DNA of 33,375 nucleotides from Thermoplasmatota archaeon (GCA_023489435.1 JAMDCA010000002.1:1-33375); one strand, 5' to 3'. Counted from the stretch's first letter, positions 22,121 to 29,903 are shown. The notes: generated by a model from the letters alone, not told the origin. Translations and numbers: made by a program.

Positions 22121-22603
22121 ATGAAGGAAGAGGTCAGCAGCGGAATAGTGGTTTTTCAGGAGGAGAAAGGCACGAGGAAATACCTGCTTCTTAACAGGAG
22201 AGAAGGTTTTCTTGATTTCCCAAAGGGCCACATAGAGGAGGGAGAATCAGAAGAGGTAGCTGCTGAAAGAGAAACACTCGAGGAAACAGGGCTCAGCGTG
22301 AAACCTGTCTCCGGGTTCAGGAAGGAATCGGATTACTGGTTCCGCGCACATATCAGGACTTCAGAAGATAAGGAAGAATCAGTTTCCCAGTATGCACAGA
22401 AACGCGGAAGGGGGGAACTCATACACAAGAAACTGGTGATGTTTCTTGGCAGGGCACTGGAAAATGAATCACCAAGAGTATCCATTGAGCACACCGGATT
22501 TCAGTGGCTAGATTATGGGCAGTGCATGTCCAAACTCAGGTATGAGAACCAGAGAGAACTTCTGGAAGAAGCTGAAAAATTCCTCTCTGCGCACAGCAAC
22601 TGA
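22121..22603 (+). CDS. Nudix hydrolase (MutT / diadenosine-polyphosphatase type)
   Basis: 160 residues from the ATG at 22121 (MKEEVSSGIVVF); an in-frame ATG at 22109 would add four residues. The complete Nudix box is at 36-58: GHIEEGE, then RETLEETGL, that is G-x5-E-x7-RE-x2-EE-x-GL, which binds the metal and cleaves nucleoside diphosphates linked to another group. The short first strand pair (SSGIVVFQEEKGTRKYLLLNRREGFLDFPKGH) resembles Ap4A hydrolases, so removal of dinucleoside polyphosphates or oxidised nucleotides is likely. A charged insertion after the box (about 80-100, RTSEDKEESVSQYAQKRGRG) is unusual. It follows egtD by 54 bases with its own promoter, so a direct role in ergothioneine synthesis is not implied. 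Confidence 0.9.
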   Translation: MKEEVSSGIVVFQEEKGTRKYLLLNRREGFLDFPKGHIEEGESEEVAAERETLEETGLSVKPVSGFRKESDYWFRAHIRTSEDKEESVSQYAQKRGRGELIHKKLVMFLGRALENESPRVSIEHTGFQWLDYGQCMSKLRYENQRELLEEAEKFLSAHSN

Positions 22604-22611
22604 AAATTGTG

Positions 22612-23205
22612 TCAGAACTCCCTGTGCATGATGCCATTGGCAATGGTGTAAGAATGCTCTGCCTTTATATCCGGCAGAGAGTGGGCGACCAGAATGACAT
22701 CTGCCTTCAGGGAACCCGAAAGTATCCTGATTTCATCCATAACCGTTGCTGGATCACTGAGGTTTGACAGCGCCTCATCAATCAGGACCGCCTCGGGCCT
22801 CCTGTAGAATGCTGTGGCAAGGGAAACGCGTATTCTCTGGCCCATGCTCAGGTTTCCCACCTTGCCCTGGAAATCTATCCCGAAACTCTCCTTCAGTTCC
22901 CTGATCCTCTCCTGATCCATGTCAGGCTTTCCAGGGAAGGCAATATGCCTCTCCACTGAGAGGTTTCCAATGAATGAACCCGGCGCAATGTGGACTATTC
23001 CGCGCTTCTGCACCTCCAGTTCTGTAACATCCCTTCCATTGACCCTTATGGTTCCGGACTGAAGCGGGGCGAATCCTGCCAGGGCATTGAGAAATGTGGA
23101 TTTTCCTGCACCGTTCTCGCCTGAAAGTGATATGATGCCCCCGTCATGGAAGCTTGCACTGAGCCTGAATTCCCCCTGTGCAAGGGTAAACTCAGCTTCT
23201 ATCAT
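22612..23205 (-). CDS. wtpC: Tungstate/molybdate ABC transporter ATPase, short form with altered motifs
   Basis: 197 residues, the ATPase of the wtpABC-like operon. Walker A is GENGAGKST (29-37), Walker B AVLIDE (139-144) and the H-loop H175 in VAHS. Two parts depart from the family: the signature reads LSMGQ (119-123) rather than LSGGQ, and at the Q-loop the sequence is HIAPGSFIG (72-80), with a Pro where the Gln is expected. The protein also lacks the C-terminal TOBE/regulatory domain of ModC/WtpC, which are about 340 residues. The start codon directly follows the permease stop (TAG-ATG), so the two are coupled. It may be a slow or regulated ATPase, or another ATPase could substitute. Confidence 0.82.
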   Translation of the reverse strand: MIEAEFTLAQGEFRLSASFHDGGIISLSGENGAGKSTFLNALAGFAPLQSGTIRVNGRDVTELEVQKRGIVHIAPGSFIGNLSVERHIAFPGKPDMDQERIRELKESFGIDFQGKVGNLSMGQRIRVSLATAFYRRPEAVLIDEALSNLSDPATVMDEIRILSGSLKADVILVAHSLPDIKAEHSYTIANGIMHREF

Positions 23206-24027
23206 CTACTGCCTGCCTCCCGGAAAATCCCTTCGCCTGTTCCTGTAACCCAGGTTCCCTCCTCCCACGAACCTGATGGCTATGACTATGGCTAGCGAGA
23301 ACAGTATCATGAGGGCCGAGGAAGTCACAGCGACTCCGGGCCCAAGATATCCGTATGACTGGTAAATTTGGACGGAAACTGCCTGGGCTCCGTTGAATGG
23401 GTATGTGAGTACATAGTTGGCAATGATGGCCACGGACCCGTATTCGCTCATGGCCCTGCTCATGGCTGTCAGGCTGGAGGATATGATTTCCCTGGATGCG
23501 CCTGGAACCAGAACTGAGTAGAGCACCTTCATCCTCGATGCTCCAAGCGACATGGCAAAATTCTCAGGCTCAACCGGGGAAGAAGCGAATACAGACTGCG
23601 CAGACCTGAGGTAAATGGGCATGGCAACAAAGCTGAGGGCAAGCACAAGGCCCTGGAGCGTGTTGAAAAGCCCGAACCCGATTGAAGTCAGCAACCTTCC
23701 AAATGGGGTAAGTGGGCTTCCAATGAACAGGAAGGCAATTCCCACGATGGGATGCGGAATGGATGCAGGCAGGTCAGAAACGGCCTCCCACACTGCATGT
23801 GTCTTCCTTGACAGCTCGAATGCCAGTGGCGTGAACACAAGGAATATGATAAGCGCCGCCAGTGCTGAGGAAAAAATAGTTACGCCTATGGACAGAAAAA
23901 CAGTTCTGCTAAGCCCCAGGGCAGAGTGGAAAACCACAAACCCGTAGTAAAGGATGAAAATAATGGGCACTGCCGTAATGGCAACGGAAACCAGAGATAT
24001 GGCCCATACCCAGTCCTTTCCCTTCAT
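23206..24027 (-). CDS. wtpB: Tungstate/molybdate ABC transporter permease
   Basis: 273 residues with six predicted membrane helices, the usual ModB/WtpB number. The cytoplasmic EAA loop is seen as ENFAMSLGASRMKVLYSVLVPGA, which docks the ATPase. LPASIPHPIVGIAFLF and SRAMSEYGSVAIIANY are typical of molybdate/tungstate/sulfate permeases. The C-terminus is basic (RNRRRDFPGGRQ). The gene starts 18 bases after the binding-protein gene, a gap that holds a GGAGAAAGGAG ribosome site, and ends adjacent to the ATPase start. Context with the WtpA-type protein makes tungstate or molybdate the likely cargo. Confidence 0.9.
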   Translation of the reverse strand: MKGKDWVWAISLVSVAITAVPIIFILYYGFVVFHSALGLSRTVFLSIGVTIFSSALAALIIFLVFTPLAFELSRKTHAVWEAVSDLPASIPHPIVGIAFLFIGSPLTPFGRLLTSIGFGLFNTLQGLVLALSFVAMPIYLRSAQSVFASSPVEPENFAMSLGASRMKVLYSVLVPGASREIISSSLTAMSRAMSEYGSVAIIANYVLTYPFNGAQAVSVQIYQSYGYLGPGVAVTSSALMILFSLAIVIAIRFVGGGNLGYRNRRRDFPGGRQ

Positions 24028-24045
24028 TGCTCCTTTCTCCTGTAA

Positions 24046-25074
24046 CTAGATGGATCCAGCTGAAGTAATTTTTCCCTGGCTGAGCAGGCCTGATATGGGA
24101 GACGGCACCGGAGTGTCATTGAAAAGAAGCGGCTTTGCAATGGGAACAAGCCCGAATGAAGCCATTTCAGCGTTGTGCGTCACCACAAAAACCGTGAAGT
24201 TCAGGGATGCAGCTGTATCCGGCCCATTACCCGCAAGGCTGGTCACGAGAAGCAGAATGGGGGATCCTGAGGCAGGGCCCGTTGCTGTGCTGTATGAAAA
24301 ACTTGAGTAGAACCCATCCATGGAAGCATTTCCGAAATTGGTGTAATTGGAAAGCTCCATATATGGAAGCCCGTCGGAAACTGCCACAGACTTGTATATG
24401 AAGAGGAATTGTATATTTCCGGTTGTGAGCGGGGTAACCAGCTCTGCAGCGCTTGTGCTGTTTGAGACACCGCCACTGGCAATTATGGAGGACGTGAACT
24501 TTGTCTCATTTCCGGCATAAAGTTTTCCTGCGATCTCAAGGGAAATCCAGCCCCTCAGGCCTGCAGGATCACTGCTGGGATTGGAAATGCCCACCTTGAC
24601 CTTCCCCGAAGTCAGGTTATCATAAGCTGAAGTGTAGTTCTGTGTACTGTTTGCCTTGAGGCCTGCACTGAACTCCTTCACTATGCTGTTCACCAGGGCA
24701 GTGTGAGTCGAATTGGAATAAGCCAGCACCAGCTGATCCGATGCAAAGGCAATGGCCCAGCCTGAGTATCTTGAACCAAGGTATGACTGGTTATAGGAGC
24801 TCTTAGAAACAGATACGAAGGCATTGGCAGGAACACCCTGGCTGATCTCACGGGCATCTGTAAAGGATCCGCCGCCCTTGGCATTCAATACACTGAAGCC
24901 CGATGCATTGTGGTATCCGGAAAGCAGGTAGTTAGTCTCAGGCACATAGGCATCGGCGGAGAAAACTATCAGGGGGCTTTCGCTGTTTGAAACGTAATGG
25001 CTATAGCCTGCATAAGCGGCAATTCCCACTATGACGATGGCAGCAATCAAGGCACCCGCCTGCTTTGTCCTCAT
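24046..25074 (-). CDS. wtpA: Tungstate/molybdate-binding protein (WtpA/ModA family), membrane-anchored
   Basis: 342 residues. An N-terminal hydrophobic segment (about 7-24, GALIAAIVIVGIAAYAG) serves as signal or anchor and the rest is extracellular and rich in Ser, Thr and Asn. The mature part opens with LIVFSADAYVPETNYLL and has KGGGSFTDAREISQG, SGWAIAFASDQLVLAYSN and KVKVGISNPSSDPAGLRGW, corresponding to the WtpA pattern (LIVFxAGSL, F/I-RFAxNxMVIAY, GxSxPxxDPxGYR). The family binds tungstate or molybdate. It is first in the wtpABC-like operon and divergent from a Tfx-family regulator, whose relatives control molybdenum-dependent genes. A TATA-like TTTTATATTT box is centred about 25 bases before the ATG. 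Confidence 0.88.
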   Translation of the reverse strand: MRTKQAGALIAAIVIVGIAAYAGYSHYVSNSESPLIVFSADAYVPETNYLLSGYHNASGFSVLNAKGGGSFTDAREISQGVPANAFVSVSKSSYNQSYLGSRYSGWAIAFASDQLVLAYSNSTHTALVNSIVKEFSAGLKANSTQNYTSAYDNLTSGKVKVGISNPSSDPAGLRGWISLEIAGKLYAGNETKFTSSIIASGGVSNSTSAAELVTPLTTGNIQFLFIYKSVAVSDGLPYMELSNYTNFGNASMDGFYSSFSYSTATGPASGSPILLLVTSLAGNGPDTAASLNFTVFVVTHNAEMASFGLVPIAKPLLFNDTPVPSPISGLLSQGKITSAGSI

Positions 25075-25093
25075 GCTCTGCCAATGGCATCCG

Positions 25094-25146
25094 AAATATA
25101 AAACATTGTTTAAAACAATACAAATGTAAACATTATTATTTTACAT
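25094..25146. promoter_or_regulatory. Shared wtpA/tfx promoter with two dyad operators
   Basis: The 88-base divergent gap holds a minus-strand TATA-like TTTTATATTT (about 25094-25103) for wtpA. Beside it is a perfect palindrome ATTGTTT-A-AAACAAT (25105-25119). Further on, ATGTAAA (25124-25130) and TTTACAT (25140-25146) form a 7-base inverted repeat with a 9-base spacer that encloses and overlaps the TATA-like region of tfx, about 25 bases before its ATG. The dyads sit where a regulator would block TBP/TFB binding on each side; Tfx is the obvious candidate. Confidence 0.6.
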
Positions 25147-25162
25147 CAGGTTATGAATCATC

Positions 25163-25588
25163 ATGGCCCAAGATGAGAAATTACCCAGAAACCTCTTCCT
25201 GTCAAGCAGGCAGATCCAGATCATGAAACTGAGGCAGGAGGGCTATTCCACGGAAGGGATCGCACGGGAGATTGGCACCACAAGGCAGAACGTCTCAATC
25301 CTCGAGAAGAGGGGCCACAGGAACCTGGAGAAAGCCATCCGGACCCTCAACGCAGTAAGGGAGTTGAAACTGTCCCACGAGGTGCATATCGAAGGCAATA
25401 TCCATGTCCTGGATGCAGTGAAGGAGATCATCGACAGGGCTGACAAGCTCAACATAAGGCTGAACGACAACCTCATTGGCCTCATGACCCGGCTCAAGAT
25501 GGCTGTGGAGAGAAACCTGAAGAACGGCATAATCCAGAAGGCAATAGACATACTGATTTTTCAGGATGGAAGCGTCCAGTTCACCTGA
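25163..25588 (+). CDS. tfx: Tfx-family DNA-binding regulator
   Basis: 141 residues. The N-terminal HTH (about 13-58, FLSSRQIQIMKLRQEGYS, IAREIGTTRQNVSILEKRGHRN) and the following AIRTLNAV segment match the Tfx family. In Methanothermobacter, Tfx binds the control region of the molybdenum formylmethanofuran dehydrogenase operon. The C-terminal half (about 70-141, HVLDAVKEIIDRADKLNIRLNDN) is helical and probably senses a ligand or mediates dimers. Lying head to head with the tungstate/molybdate transporter operon, it is a strong candidate for its regulator, perhaps sensing molybdate or tungstate directly. The ATG follows a TATA-like box by about 25 bases. Its stop overlaps the convergent MFS gene by 8 bases. 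Confidence 0.9.
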   Translation: MAQDEKLPRNLFLSSRQIQIMKLRQEGYSTEGIAREIGTTRQNVSILEKRGHRNLEKAIRTLNAVRELKLSHEVHIEGNIHVLDAVKEIIDRADKLNIRLNDNLIGLMTRLKMAVERNLKNGIIQKAIDILIFQDGSVQFT

Positions 25589-26846
25589 ACCTTATGGTTC
25601 CGCCTGAAGGGCTGCCAGGCGGCTTCAGCCTGAACAGCAGGGAGTAAAGCTGGAGAGGGGCTCTTCCCCTTACATCCGGTTCCCTGAGTTTCAGGAACAG
25701 AAGTGATGAAAGGAACCTTCCTGCGAACACTATGAGGTATCCGTAAAGCAGAGCCTCATAAAGTGGAAGGCCGGTCATAAGGTAGGACAGCAGGTATCCT
25801 CCGGTCAGTGCCCCGGCAAGGTACATCAGCCCGTTGAAGCCGTTTATGATGGAAAGGTACTCTGCCCTCTGCTTCTCCGGCACAATGTCAAGCACATACG
25901 AATTCATGACGATGTTCTGTATGCCTCCAATAACGCCGCTGTAGACCTCAAGCATTACAAAGTCAGGAAAAGTTCTCGAGAATGCATAGATGAGAGGTAT
26001 CCCGCTGAGCAGTAACCTGTTGAGGAAAATAAGCGGGGGCCTCTGGATCCTGTCCGTGATCCTGCCCAGGATAAACTGGACGATGATGGTTGACCCGATG
26101 GAAGCAATTGTGAGGAATGCCACATCTGTAAGGGTGAAATGCATCACAAGAACCATTGTGATTGGGAACATTGGCCAGGCCATTGACCAGAAATATCCCT
26201 GGGTATTCATGGCGATGAGGTAGTTGAAGAACATGGGTTCATTCCTGAGGTTCTTCAGGGTCTTCAGGATGCTTCCCACGACCTTGGTGGAATGCCTTGT
26301 CTCCTTTATCCTCCCCATAAGGATGGCGCTTATGGCATAGGAGCCTGCAGCGGCAAAGAATGCAATTGTAATGTCAGAATTCACATGGCCGCTGAACAGG
26401 AAAGTCATGGCAAGCAGTGATACCAGAGTTCCAACTGAGCTCAGATTGTTGATGATTGCAAGAAAACGCCCTCTAACGTTTGATTCTGTCTCATCTGCAA
26501 TGAGTGAGAACCAGTTCACCGTTATCATGGCGGCGAAGAAGGACACGAGGCCGTAGACTAAAATTAGCTCCAGGGGTGTGTCCACCACACCAAGAAAATA
26601 CCAGAGGATAGCCAGGATTATGCTTCCTGCAACCAGGAAAGGCCTTCTCTGCCCGACCTTGTCGCTTATCCTGCCCCAGAGGATCTGCCCTCCATTTCCC
26701 AGGGCATTTGCAGTGGACTGGAGCCATCCCATTTCAATGGCAGTCGCTCCAAGGAAGACACCGTAAACTCCAACAAAGGATGAGGCTGCAGTGGCTCCAA
26801 CTGCAATGACAATGGATCTGATGGCCAGGATGTTCTTGTTAAGCAT
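25581..26846 (-). CDS. MFS transporter
   Basis: 421 residues from the ATG at 26846 (MLNKNILAIRSIVIAVGATAAS); the longer open frame would need a TTG at 26885. About 12 hydrophobic helices are seen. The loop after helix 2 carries the MFS motif ILWGRISDKVGQRRPFLV, with a second copy ILGRITDRIQRPP in the second half, and helix 4 bears the WFSLIADETESNVRGRFLAI stretch of drug-efflux-type proteins. The central loop is short. Substrate unknown. The 3' end overlaps tfx by 8 bases (stop region GTTCA-CC-TGAAC, 25579-25590), and a GAACC-TTAT-GGTTC hairpin (25587-25600) lies within the last codons and could end tfx transcription. Confidence 0.88.
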   Translation of the reverse strand: MLNKNILAIRSIVIAVGATAASSFVGVYGVFLGATAIEMGWLQSTANALGNGGQILWGRISDKVGQRRPFLVAGSIILAILWYFLGVVDTPLELILVYGLVSFFAAMITVNWFSLIADETESNVRGRFLAIINNLSSVGTLVSLLAMTFLFSGHVNSDITIAFFAAAGSYAISAILMGRIKETRHSTKVVGSILKTLKNLRNEPMFFNYLIAMNTQGYFWSMAWPMFPITMVLVMHFTLTDVAFLTIASIGSTIIVQFILGRITDRIQRPPLIFLNRLLLSGIPLIYAFSRTFPDFVMLEVYSGVIGGIQNIVMNSYVLDIVPEKQRAEYLSIINGFNGLMYLAGALTGGYLLSYLMTGLPLYEALLYGYLIVFAGRFLSSLLFLKLREPDVRGRAPLQLYSLLFRLKPPGSPSGGTIRFR

Positions 26847-26901
26847 AATTGCCAGTTCTGAATTTTCCAGTTTATTCCAGCACAATAAATGAAACTTTGT
26901 G

Positions 26902-26926
26902 GTGCTGCCTACAGCACGTTTTTAAG
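26902..26926 (+). promoter_or_regulatory. Operator-like dyad and TATA-like box of the SDR gene
   Basis: GTGCTG-CCTA-CAGCAC (26902-26917) is a perfect 6-base inverted repeat directly followed by TTTTTAAG (26919-26926), centred about 25 bases before the ATG at 26948. The dyad overlaps the BRE position. Confidence 0.5.
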
Positions 26927-26947
26927 GGAAATAACAAATACATGCCC

Positions 26948-27865
26948 ATGAAGGCTCTTGTGCTGGGCGGAACAGGATTTATAGGCAGGAGGCTGGCAAG
27001 CAACCTTCTCTCAGGCGAAAACGAGGTAACACTTGCAACTTCAGGCAAATCTCCCACACCATTCGGAGATAAAGTTTCAACACTGGTCGTGGACAGGTTC
27101 AGCAGGAACAGCCTGATGGAGGCATTTTCAGGGAATACATATTTCGATGTGGCAATTGACACCATCGGGTACAGGTCCCTCGATGTGAAGAACTCCATGG
27201 ACGCACTGGACGGGAAGATTGGAAAATACGTTTACATTTCCAGCGCTGCGGTGTACCGTGGAAACAGCGGAACCCTAAGCGAGGAAAGCTTTGATCCAGG
27301 AAAGATTGAAAACAAGGAGCCAGGGATCGAAAAGGCATACCATGAGGGGAAGCAGATGTCTGAAGCCTACATTCTGGAACAAGCACCAGTGCCATATGCA
27401 ATTGCAAGGTTTCCAAACGTCCTTGGCTACGATGACAGCACCATGAGGTTCCAGGACCATGTGTCAAGGATCATCAACGGTGAGGAATTCAGCTTCCAGG
27501 AGCCAGAGGGAAGAAGAAACTGCGTATGGGTGGAGGACGCTGGAAATTTGCTTGCATGGCTATCCACAACAAGCAATGTGGGAATATACAACGGGGCTTC
27601 CCCTGATGCCATGAAGGCAAGTGAACTGGTCGGGAGGATGGCTGAAGCTCTCGGAACCACGGCAAGAATATCCCATGGGCACGAAAAATCAAACTCACGC
27701 TATTCCGCAACAACAGACTTTGTACTCAGCGTCAAAAAGGCTGAAGGAAAGGGATTCAAATTCCATCCAACAGGCGAATGGTTGGGTGAGGAAACAAGGT
27801 TGGCAAAGGAGCATGGAAAACTGTCCCCCAACTCGCAGGATTATTCTGATAAACTCTTTCCATGA
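26948..27865 (+). CDS. NAD-dependent epimerase/dehydratase-like extended SDR
   Basis: 305 residues from the ATG at 26948 (MKALVLGGTGFIG); ATG at 26942 adds two residues, and the open frame to 26849 is not supported. The cofactor loop is GGTGFIG (7-13 region), followed by YISSAAVY and Y131-x3-K135 (YHEGK) as catalytic pair. The rest (IARFPNVLGYDDSTMRFQDHVSRI, VWVEDAGNLLAWL, YNGASPDAMKASELV) resembles the atypical SDR group that includes CSP41-like proteins. Substrate unknown; sugar nucleotide is one option. It has its own promoter with a dyad and is followed 37 bases later by the pdxA-family gene, which also has a TATA-like box. Confidence 0.86.
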   Translation: MKALVLGGTGFIGRRLASNLLSGENEVTLATSGKSPTPFGDKVSTLVVDRFSRNSLMEAFSGNTYFDVAIDTIGYRSLDVKNSMDALDGKIGKYVYISSAAVYRGNSGTLSEESFDPGKIENKEPGIEKAYHEGKQMSEAYILEQAPVPYAIARFPNVLGYDDSTMRFQDHVSRIINGEEFSFQEPEGRRNCVWVEDAGNLLAWLSTTSNVGIYNGASPDAMKASELVGRMAEALGTTARISHGHEKSNSRYSATTDFVLSVKKAEGKGFKFHPTGEWLGEETRLAKEHGKLSPNSQDYSDKLFP

Positions 27866-27877
27866 TGCCCTGCGGGA

Positions 27878-27888
27878 ATTATAATAAC
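27878..27888 (+). promoter_or_regulatory. TATA-like box of the pdxA-family gene
   Basis: AATTATAATAA centred about 27883, 20 bases before the ATG at 27903 and 26 before the in-frame ATG at 27909. The spacing fits a leaderless start at 27909 slightly better. Confidence 0.45.
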
Positions 27889-27902
27889 CCTTTCAACCTG
27901 AC

Positions 27903-28877
27903 ATGAATATGAGCTGTAAGGTTGGCGTCACGCTTGGCGACCCTGCAGGCATAGGCCCTGAAATAGTGGCCAAGTCACTTTCAGCCCTGCAGGAAAACAG
28001 CAGGGATATAATGCTCATAGGCAACAGGAGAAACTTCTCACATGTGCTGGAAGAACTTGGCATTGGGAATGAAATTGCCTCAAAATTTCAGTTCATGGAT
28101 ATCAACCCTGCAACAGGAAATATCCCTCCGGGAAAGGTATCTCCCATTGCCGGGGACATTGCGGTCAAGAGCATAGAGGCTGCAGTGAAGCTTGCAATGG
28201 AGGGCCAGATAACAGGCATATGCACTGCTCCCATAAACAAGGAGGCAATAATTCAGGCAGGATCCAGATATATCGACCACACTGAAATGCTGTCCGGACT
28301 TACAGGTTCATCAGAGGTCACGACTGTTTTTGAAACCCGGAAACTGAGGATCCTTTTCCTGAGCAAGCACCTGTCCCTGAAACAGGCAATAGAATCCATA
28401 ACAGAAGGATCAGTGAGAAAATACATCGGCCTTTCGGACCTTGCACTTAAGATGCTTGGGGTGGAAAACAGGAAAATAGCTGTGGCCGCCCTCAATCCAC
28501 ATGGGGGAGAAAATGGCCTCTTCGGTTCAGAAGAGAAAGACATACTTGTGCCGGCCATTGAAAAAGAGGCTTCCCGGTATGATGTGAGCGGGCCCTACCC
28601 TGCTGATTCGGTTTTTCACAGGGCAGCGGAAGGAGAATTCGGAATTGTCCTGTCACTTTTCCACGATCAGGGACACATAGCAGCCAAGATGTATGATTTC
28701 CACAGGACAGTGAGCATGAACATCGGGCTTCCTTTTCTCAGAACATCCGTTGATCATGGAACTGCATTTGAAATCGCCGGAAAATGGATAGCCAACGAGA
28801 CAGGCATGGCAGAAGCAATAAAAAAGGCCCTGGCGTATTCTGGAAAATACCGAGAGAACTATCTCGGAAAAACATAG
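27903..28877 (+). CDS. pdxA: PdxA-family 4-phospho-hydroxyacid dehydrogenase
   Basis: 324 residues. PdxA oxidises 4-phosphohydroxy-L-threonine with NAD in the DXP-dependent route to pyridoxal phosphate; the related PdxA2 acts on 4-phospho-erythronate or threonate. Family marks are VTLGDPAGIGPEI at the start, substrate-binding H126-T127 in DHTEML, and the three metal-binding histidines H156 (SKHLSLKQA), H200 (LNPHGGENG) and H285 (VDHGTAFEIAGK), all aligned with those known in E. coli. Archaea normally make PLP with PdxS/PdxT and lack the other DXP-route enzymes, and no pdxJ or sugar-acid kinase is nearby, so a PdxA2-like or other role is more likely than PLP synthesis. The start may be ATG 27909. 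Confidence 0.9.
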   Translation: MNMSCKVGVTLGDPAGIGPEIVAKSLSALQENSRDIMLIGNRRNFSHVLEELGIGNEIASKFQFMDINPATGNIPPGKVSPIAGDIAVKSIEAAVKLAMEGQITGICTAPINKEAIIQAGSRYIDHTEMLSGLTGSSEVTTVFETRKLRILFLSKHLSLKQAIESITEGSVRKYIGLSDLALKMLGVENRKIAVAALNPHGGENGLFGSEEKDILVPAIEKEASRYDVSGPYPADSVFHRAAEGEFGIVLSLFHDQGHIAAKMYDFHRTVSMNIGLPFLRTSVDHGTAFEIAGKWIANETGMAEAIKKALAYSGKYRENYLGKT

Positions 28878-28921
28878 GATTCAGCATTTCCATGAAATAA
28901 TGCTTCAGGAAAGATGAGAAA

Positions 28922-29686
28922 ATGGCGGACGAAAGAGGTGGCAGGTTCACCGGAAGAACCGGGAATTACTCTAGGGGTAGGCCGGGTTATCCAGATGAGA
29001 TTATTGAGTATCTAATAAAAGAGGGGGCCATTGGCACCGGTTCCCTGATTGCAGATGTGGGATCAGGAACCGGAAAACTTTCCAGGCTGTTCCTGAAGCA
29101 TGGGTTCAACGTCAAATGCATAGAACCCAATCCTGAAATGAGAGAACAGGCCCAACGGGATCTCATGGGGTTCTCCACGTTTATCTCCATTGACGGTACA
29201 GCAGAGAATACGGGCCTTCCCGACCACTCTGTGGACCTCGTGACCGCCGGTCAGGCTTTCCACTGGTTTGATCCTGTGGCTTCAGGGAAGGAATTCAGCA
29301 GAATACTGAAACCTGGAGGTAAAGTTGCATTGATCTGGAATGATCGGGTCCAGAGCTCCGGGAGCTTCAATGAGGAATACGAGAGGATATGTTCCACATA
29401 CAGCAACGGCTATCACAAATCCGGTAGCATGAGCCTGGACAGGGCAGCGATCGGGAGATTCTTTGGGGGAAAGGAAAAGGAACATTCAATGGAAAACAGC
29501 CAGAAAATGGACCTGAACGGCATCAGGGAAAGATATTTCTCCGCATCCTATGCCATCGGAACCGAAGATGCACGTTTTGATGCTCTGATCAAGGAAATTG
29601 AAAGTGCCTATTCCCGCCACCAGAAGGATGGCTATGTTACAATGAATCATGTAACAAGGCTTTTCCTTGGGATGCCAGACGTCTAG
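28922..29686 (+). CDS. SAM-dependent class I methyltransferase
   Basis: 254 residues. The start (RFTGRTGNYSRGRPGYPDEIIEYL) is typical of a small-molecule methyltransferase group often annotated as Methyltransf_11/25. Motif I is LIADVGSGTGKLS (42-54), then the acidic strand KCIEPNPEM, the GTAENTGLPDHSVDLVTAGQAFHWFD segment (motif II) and LKPGGKVALIWNDR (motif III). The substrate is unknown; the FHWFD motif is frequent in trans-aconitate-like and quinone-related enzymes. It follows the pdxA-family gene by 44 bases with AGGAAAGATGAG just before the ATG, so co-transcription is likely. A T6 run lies 3 bases after the stop. Confidence 0.9.
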   Translation: MADERGGRFTGRTGNYSRGRPGYPDEIIEYLIKEGAIGTGSLIADVGSGTGKLSRLFLKHGFNVKCIEPNPEMREQAQRDLMGFSTFISIDGTAENTGLPDHSVDLVTAGQAFHWFDPVASGKEFSRILKPGGKVALIWNDRVQSSGSFNEEYERICSTYSNGYHKSGSMSLDRAAIGRFFGGKEKEHSMENSQKMDLNGIRERYFSASYAIGTEDARFDALIKEIESAYSRHQKDGYVTMNHVTRLFLGMPDV

Positions 29687-29688
29687 AA

Positions 29689-29694
29689 TTTTTT
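29689..29694 (+). terminator. T-run after the methyltransferase gene
   Basis: Six T residues begin 3 bases after the stop at 29686, next to an AATT. It would release RNA polymerase before the 217-base gap that precedes threonine synthase. The gap itself holds no gene I can support. Confidence 0.4.
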
Positions 29695-29903
29695 ACTGGA
29701 ATACACAAGGTCCCAATTGCACCAAGCGTGATGGAAAACCCTGCAGCAGCAATAATACATGCTTCGTTTCAAGAAATGAGATGGAGGCATTTTAATTCCT
29801 TATTAGTTAGTACTGATTTCTGTATATTTCTGGGAATCCTGGAAGAACTCTCAAACGCAATAACTTAATACTATCTTTCTTAACATAAGACGGAACACTG
29901 GCC

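Noticed and set aside
29690-29800. Membrane-helix-like reading on minus (IIAAAGFSITLGAIGTL) after the methyltransferase gene
   Set aside because: It resembles an ATP-synthase c-type helix by eye, but a stop lies just upstream and there is no start codon or conserved extension.
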